DNA from: Acanthopleura granulata
Taxonomy: Eukaryota; Mollusca; Polyplacophora; Chitonida; Chitonidae
NCBI GenBank assembly: GCA_016165875.1
Contig: JABBOT010000011.1
Span: 9,411,723-9,475,722 of the forward strand
Direction of reading: 5' to 3'
DNA length: 64,000 bases
Shown here one piece after another: positions 59,501 through 64,000 of this stretch; positions within the stretch are counted from its first letter, which is position 1, and every line of letters begins with the position of its first letter. The notes under the pieces are model-generated. The model was not told the DNA's origin and searched no databases. It saw nothing but the letters and a program-made list of their open reading frames with translations. The position numbers and the translations under genes were made by a program.

Positions 59501-62207
59501 AGCCAGCATGAGCTGGACTTGAACTCACCAGTACATATAAAGTATGCTGGTATTAAGTGGTAGCATCACTTGTACGTCCACACCGCGTTGTACAAAATGT
59601 AAATAAGTATGTCCATGTAAATTGTCAGCTCATTTAAGATATCAGAGCATACAAAGTATACATGTATATATACAAATTTACAAATTATTTACATAAATAT
59701 TCAAGAAAGTAACCAGAGTGCAGAGAGTAAACCTCCAGACTCTGGCAAGTTAGTGAAGAACCTTTTACCTGCAGAGTGAGCACAGTGTGTACGACATACT
59801 GGTGGAAGCATGATTTGTGTAATTTCAAATTCCAAACAGGCATTTTCTTAGCAAAAATTGAACTGAATTGTTTGATATATTAATTGTGTTATCGGCTTGC
59901 CAGCTTAGTTCCATCTGGAATGTAAAATTGAAAGGAGAAGATGTTATAATATGGATGTGCATTGTACATGAAACAAGGGAGACTACTCCAGTGGTCACCC
60001 TTTACTTACTACCTGTAGGTACCAGTATCAAACCCTGTCACCTTACGGATGGGTCCAGGTGGTCAAGACACCTACCTTGCCCTTGTACACAAATCCAGAC
60101 ACGCCAGCGCTGAGCTCAGCCACAAACACGATCATGAGGAAGCCCGCATACTGTAACAGAACACAAACACGATCATCAGGAAGCCCGCATACTGTAACAG
60201 AACACAAACGTGATCATCAGGAAGCCCGAATACTGTAACAGAACACAAACGTGATCATCAGGAAGCCCGCATACTGTAATTGACCACAAACACGATCATC
60301 AGGAAGCCTGCATACTGTAACACAACACAAACACAATCATCAAGAAGCCCATATACTGTAACAAAACACAAACACAATCATCAGGAAGCCCATATACTGT
60401 AACAGAACACAAACAAGTTCAAGAGGAAGCCCGCATACTGTAACAGAACACAAACACGATCATGAGGAAGTCCGCATACTGTAACAAAACACAAACACAA
60501 CCATCAAGAAGCCCGCATACTGTAACAGAACACAAACACGATCATCAGGAAGCCCATATACTGTAACAAAACACAAACACGATCATCAGGAAGCCCGCAT
60601 ACTGTAACAGAACACAAACACAATCATCAGGAAGCCCATATACTGTAACACAACACAAACACGATCATCAGGAAGCCCGCATACTGTAACAGAACACAAA
60701 CACAATCACCAAGAAGCCCATATACTGTAACACAACACAAACACGATCATCAGGAAGCCCGCATACTGTAACAGAACACAAACACAATCATCAAGAAGCC
60801 CATATACTATAATAGAACACAAACACAATCATCAAGACGATCATATACTATAACACAACACAAACACAATCATCAAGAAACCCATATACTGTAACAGAAT
60901 ACAAACACGATCATCAGGAAGCCCGCATACTGTAACAGAACACAAACACAATCACCAAGAAGCCCATATACTATAACAGAACACAAACACGATCATGAGG
61001 AAGCCCGCATACTGTAACAGAACACAAACACAATCATCAAGAAACCCATATACTATAAAAGAACACAAACACAATCATGAGGAATCCCGCATGCTGTAAC
61101 AGAACACAAACACAATCATCAAGAAACCCATATACTATAACAGAACACAAACACGATCATGAGGAAGCCCGCATACTGTAACAGAACACAAACACAATTA
61201 TCACTAAGACCACACATATGTACTGTAACAGAGCACAAATACAATCATCAGGAAGCCATACTGTAACGGCACATAAACAATCTAACCGTAACCACAGTAC
61301 TAATAACTCTACTACAAAACATCACAGGAAACTTGTAAAGAAATTTAGAAAGACAAAAATATTTCAAAATGTAAGAGAAAGATGAATTCTTCTTCACCTT
61401 TCTCTTCCTACTCACAAACCTTTCTCAGCACAGCGAATTTTTCAACTTTATGCACATTTAATTTTGTTTATGTCTAGTGAACGACAAGAGATATTAATAC
61501 AGTAGCTGTTGTAAATGACCTAAAATTGCTCCCCCTAAAAAAGGCACTTTTAGAGGGAAATAAATGTCAAAAAATATTAATTTGGGCCTGAAACATACAT
61601 TTTTCCTGGAGTACGACATCCTACATAACAAACTTCCATATGGCTTCTTGACCAACAGAACTCTAGAAGGGGAAAATAAGCAATTTTGTCATGGACAAAA
61701 TTTTAGGTCATTTAGGGTATGCCGGCAAATTTATCACCATACAACACTTTGCCTTTTTTTCATACTGAAGTCATCTCCCTTCATTCAGAAGGATTGTACA
61801 TTTATATCTTTTTAAATATAACATTTCTGGTTCATATGCACTAATTTTTCCCGTTAAAACATAAACGCTTAATGGCCTTATGGCTTTTTTTTTTTCAACT
61901 TACCAACATGAAGGCCTAAATCTTTAATGGCCTAAATCATGCTGTCATTTACTCCTTCAAAATTTCCGTTCTAGAGTTTGCAATTCACCATGGCAGGTGA
62001 TAGCAGTCCTTGACTCACCATGTAGAGAAGACAAGCGTTGCCCTTAGCAGTACAGCAGCATCCCAGCGAGCCTACGACCACAATGACTGCTCCCACCCCA
62101 ATGAGGATGTAGGGAGCCTCCTTGTAATAGTCTTCTGACAGCTCCATGTACATGTACAGCTGGACCTTTGTCCATATCCCTAGGGCCAGGATGGCAATGC
62201 CTGTGAT
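56490..62207 (-). CDS. TSPAN6/7: Tetraspanin, TSPAN6/TSPAN7-like (spliced, lacks first exon)
   Basis: Six exons on the - strand, all joined in phase 0 with GT/AG borders, give 232 residues to a TAA stop. In order they encode the end of TM1 (ITGIAILALGIW), the small loop, TM2 ending in a CCC cluster, an inner loop, TM3 with an internal Glu (VAELSAG), the large loop, TM4, and a short tail. The large loop has the CCG motif (residues 125-127), PKSCC (150-154), Cys161 and GC (182-183), the usual six cysteines. Family knowledge: tetraspanins organise membrane microdomains and partner receptor trafficking. The order DW..SP..., VPKSCC, YE.GC, ACCL and terminal YE.V looks closest to TSPAN6/TSPAN7, though that is by-eye subgrouping. 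The tail YEQV fits a YxxPhi endosomal sorting signal. Family members are about 240-260 residues, so only about 25 N-terminal residues are missing, probably in an exon beyond 64000. Confidence 0.92.
56850..56915 (-). mobile_element. Worn SINE head fragment
   Basis: AGCAAGAGCTGGGTTTGAAC on the + strand is the complement of a B-box region followed by CCAGCTCTTGCT, the same join found in the SINE at 30894. A similar scrap is at 62850-62900. Both lie in tetraspanin introns. Confidence 0.4.
57448..57531 (-). CDS. TSPAN6/7: Tetraspanin exon: last loop cysteine and TM4 (28 codons)
   Basis: It begins GCHTLVVDFMNGN and continues into TM4 (LALIGGVALGISFLQ). The acceptor is TGTTGACAG and the donor is CAG/GTAATT. 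The sixth loop cysteine is the second residue. The other two frames through this exon contain early stops. Confidence 0.93.
58065..58298 (+). mobile_element. Foldback MITE-like element, family A copy 3
   Basis: The left end AAGGCCTTCCTTAAAAATAT with GTTCATTGGGC and the inverted right end AGGCCATTCCTCAAAAACTG with TTTGTTGGGC form imperfect 30-bp terminal inverted repeats. It sits in the tetraspanin intron, its right end 53 bp from the CCG exon donor. Confidence 0.8.
58352..58528 (-). CDS. TSPAN6/7: Tetraspanin exon: CCG and PKSCC core of the large loop (59 codons)
   Basis: This is the diagnostic tetraspanin exon. It starts LHCCGISSYEDW, has VPKSCC and a fifth cysteine (AVCKN), carries an N-glycosylation sequon (NST) and ends VYET before the donor GTAAGT. 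The distance from CCG to the final GC is typical for a six-cysteine loop. Confidence 0.94.
58823..58924 (-). CDS. TSPAN6/7: Tetraspanin exon: first helices of the large loop (34 codons)
   Basis: The exon runs from LEKGFQDGLNQAVEKYG to AVDGLQRT, with acceptor GCTGGACAG and donor ACG/GTGAGT. It forms the amphipathic stalk helices of the large extracellular loop before the CCG motif. Frame and phase 0 continue exactly into the next exon. Confidence 0.92.
59346..59529 (-). mobile_element. tRNA-derived SINE lacking its head
   Basis: The + strand shows the SINE body complement (ACCGGGCAGGGCCTGGCGGA, GGTTGCTGGCAGACC) up to CTTGAACTCACC, where it breaks inside the B box. It lies in the intron before the large-loop exon. 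A second, much worse copy may be at 58973-59060. Confidence 0.85.
60076..60150 (-). CDS. TSPAN6/7: Tetraspanin exon: TM3 (25 codons)
   Basis: It encodes YAGFLMIVFV followed by AELSAGVSGFVYKGK and ends AAG/GTAGG. The acceptor is TTCTGTTACAG. The first 30 nt of this exon and the 11 nt before it form the unit of the long tandem array directly upstream in the transcript (60151-61262). The genuine exon differs from most array units at one synonymous position (CTC in place of CTG for the fifth codon). Confidence 0.93.
60121..61262 (-). repeat. 41-bp minisatellite built from a splice acceptor plus exon start (about 28 copies)
   Basis: The unit on the + strand contains AGGAAGCCCGCATACTGTAA and repeats every 41 bp. 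Read on the - strand each unit is GTTACAG followed by codons for YAGFLMIVFV, the acceptor and first 30 nt of the tetraspanin TM3 exon. The first unit overlaps the genuine exon. Two unit subtypes (CCCGCATACTG and CCCATATACTG) alternate in the distal half, giving an 82-bp higher-order period. The array lies wholly in the intron between the TM2 and TM3 exons, apart from its overlap with the exon. Confidence 0.95.
61512..61722. mobile_element. Foldback element, family D
   Basis: An exact 16-bp inverted repeat, TAAATGACCTAAAATT at 61512-61527 and its complement at 61701-61716, encloses about 170 bp without coding capacity. A solitary related arm is at 48971. Confidence 0.6.
62019..62207 (-). CDS. 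TSPAN6/7: Tetraspanin exon: TM1 end, small loop, TM2 (63 codons)
   Basis: The acceptor CCCTACAG precedes ITGIAILALG and the donor is ATG/GTGAGT. It encodes the second half of TM1, a small extracellular loop rich in Tyr and Met (MYMELSEDYYKEAP), TM2 (YILIGVGAVIVVVGSLG) and a juxtamembrane CCC, likely palmitoylated in this family. An ITG start for the second coding exon is the layout expected of TSPAN6/7-type genes, so one small coding exon should lie upstream. Confidence 0.93.
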
Positions 62208-64000
62208 CTGTAGGGTAAAACAGCTGAAATTACCTCCCCTTATCCCTCTATGATGTTATCAGAAATCATTCTAAAGCAACGTTAAAAAGCTGCAATCATA
62301 CAGACTTGCTTTATTTGACAATTGGAATGAAAACAGGACTGGTCAAAATGTATGGATAGACACGACAAATGCATCACGTGAATGCAGCAATCATCAGAAA
62401 GACTGAATGACCTTGATTCTTTCTTCATTCTTGATTGCTGATAGTCTGGTCTGATTATGGCCAGTGTTGGATCCTGGGATTTTCGCAAAAGTGCTTGATT
62501 TGATTTTTTACACGATTGAATCAAATGACATGAAAAACCACTGGGTAATACCACATATTGTCTGGGCCAATTAGACCATTTTGAATCATACAAATTTGTG
62601 AACATCAAAATTTCAGTTGATGCTTTGACATGTAATTAGTTCGAAAGCTACAGCAAAACTTTCAAAGAGCTACATCTAAAAGCACAACTGAACTTCCTAA
62701 TTTTAAGAAATAATATTTCATTTCAACTCTGGGACTAAATAAGAGCCTGTATACAGCCTTGATTGTCGCAATTGGAACCTATCTGGAAAGTGGAAGCATA
62801 TGTCCCTGACAATCTCCCAGCTTCAAACCACAGCTCAACTAGCAAGAGCTGTATTTGAACCTGCGATCCAAACATTCAAGGGCCAACTGTGTCTCACGAG
62901 AGCAGGCTTCTGGAACAGTTTGTGATATTGTATAGTACTGACACAGAGATGTACTTAGTTTGAATGACATGTTTACTATGTTAACATTTACCATTTATAA
63001 TAATGTATGCACGGTGTGAGTGGGACGATATACTGATAAAGACAAAATCAATTGTAATCCACATAAATGAAATCAAATGTCTTAAAATTCATGACAAAGA
63101 TGACAAATATGAGGCTGTATCTGGCCACCCAGCCTTCCCAGCTACACAGTATAACAGATAAATAATTAACGTTATACTGTATTTTGAAGACAGCCCCCAA
63201 TATTCAGGGCCAGCCATTATATCTTGATAATGAGGTGCATTTACATGTATGGTTGATCCGACTGGTTAACCACCAGCCACTACAGCCAGCTGGCTGCTCT
63301 GATGTGGATTAGCAGCAAACCGTACCATAAACCCTCTAATTCTCTGTATCCTGACGAGGATGATATCTACTTGACAGGAACCTTGCAAATCCACACATGA
63401 AATGACTGTTACACCATGACATAATTTCTTTCCTATTTTCACTACTTGTATTCAGCCCCCCATTTTTATTATTTAGCTTGTATTTTTATTATTCAGTTTG
63501 ACACTGTTGAAGGAAATAAAAAATAAATACCAAAATACGATGGAAAAATCAAAAAAAAATTTCGCCACACAAGCATCCAAAAAAACAAAACAAAACAAAA
63601 ACAAACCATACCGGAGCTGTTATCGCGATGTAAAAATAAACAATAAGAAACTTTGCCATGCAATAATGTTAGGGTGGTTTACACCCAGGGTTTGGTGTAA
63701 AATTGTTTGTTGTGATTTCCTAAATCAAATCCTATGTTTGAATTTATATATATATATAAAGGGACTTAAGCTGTTATGGAATCAGGGCCTCATATCACTC
63801 ACAAGTCTGAAGTTGAAAATTTTAAATTTGAGTTTTTAAGTCTTACCAGTTTTTTACACTGTAAAGCACAGGTAGTGTTGTTTTGTAAACAAGGCGGATG
63901 TCATTAGTTTTAATTTAGGACTTGAAATACGACTTGAAACTTTTGGTGAAATGGGTCAATGTTTTTTTCTGGCATTTCCATTGCAGATGTTATTTATATA
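62208..64000 (-). other. Tetraspanin upstream intron, continuing past the window
   Basis: The first coding exon should encode a short inner N-terminus and the first half of TM1. No such peptide is found on the - strand here. The stretch has A-rich low-complexity sequence at 63500-63600 and a (TA) run at 63746. Confidence 0.6.

Noticed and set aside
60121..61262. CRISPR-like appearance (regular repeats with variable interiors)
   Set aside because: Units are contiguous with no spacers, the context is an intron, and the unit derives from the adjacent exon.

Overview
The window is eukaryotic, from a lophotrochozoan and most likely a mollusc. The evidence is short spliced exons with GT/AG borders inside AT-rich introns of many kilobases, several copies of one tRNA-derived SINE with a (AAAT)n-type tail, a jockey/I-like LINE 3' end with a CATT tail of a kind familiar from molluscs, frequent ACATGTA words, and many minisatellites. 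I see no prokaryotic operon, CRISPR or phage signal, and almost all open frames over 60 codons are chance or repeat-derived.

Two protein genes can be reconstructed, and they converge. On the + strand, two exons (28999-29164 and 35818-36077) splice in frame into a cysteine-rich 141-residue C-terminal part with a hydrophobic end. It looks like the NALCN-channel auxiliary factor family (NALF/FAM155/NLF-1). Its N-terminal exon is not recognised, so most or all of 1-28998 is probably a very long upstream intron. On the - strand, six exons (62019-62207, 60076-60150, 58823-58924, 58352-58528, 57448-57531, 56490-56561) join in phase 0 into 232 residues of a tetraspanin of the TSPAN6/TSPAN7 type, complete at the C-terminus. 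Only the first coding exon is missing, presumably beyond 64000. The interval from 56489 down to about 49400 looks like a long 3' UTR of this gene, ending near an AATAAA signal.

The rest is repeat-rich. Tandem arrays with units of 19 to 80 bp lie at 1095-1310, 1905-2290, 5590-6085, 7390-8005, 11085-12440, 13264-14975, 16930-17445, 24765-24955, 26249-26535, 34320-35640, 40893-41150 and 60121-61262. SINE copies lie at 8456, 18055, 23613, 30894 and 59346. Several foldback (MITE-like) elements occur at 8774, 20804, 27593, 42539, 48573, 58065 and 61512.

The most interesting signal is shared by both genes: tandem amplification of an intron 3' end together with the start of the following exon. In the tetraspanin gene a 41-bp unit made of the acceptor site plus the first ten codons of the third-transmembrane exon is repeated about 28 times in the upstream intron, making a ladder of decoy 3' splice sites. 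In the NALF-like gene a 109-bp unit carrying the polypyrimidine tract, the acceptor and the first eight codons is present about three times. In both cases use of a decoy acceptor would bring in an early stop codon.
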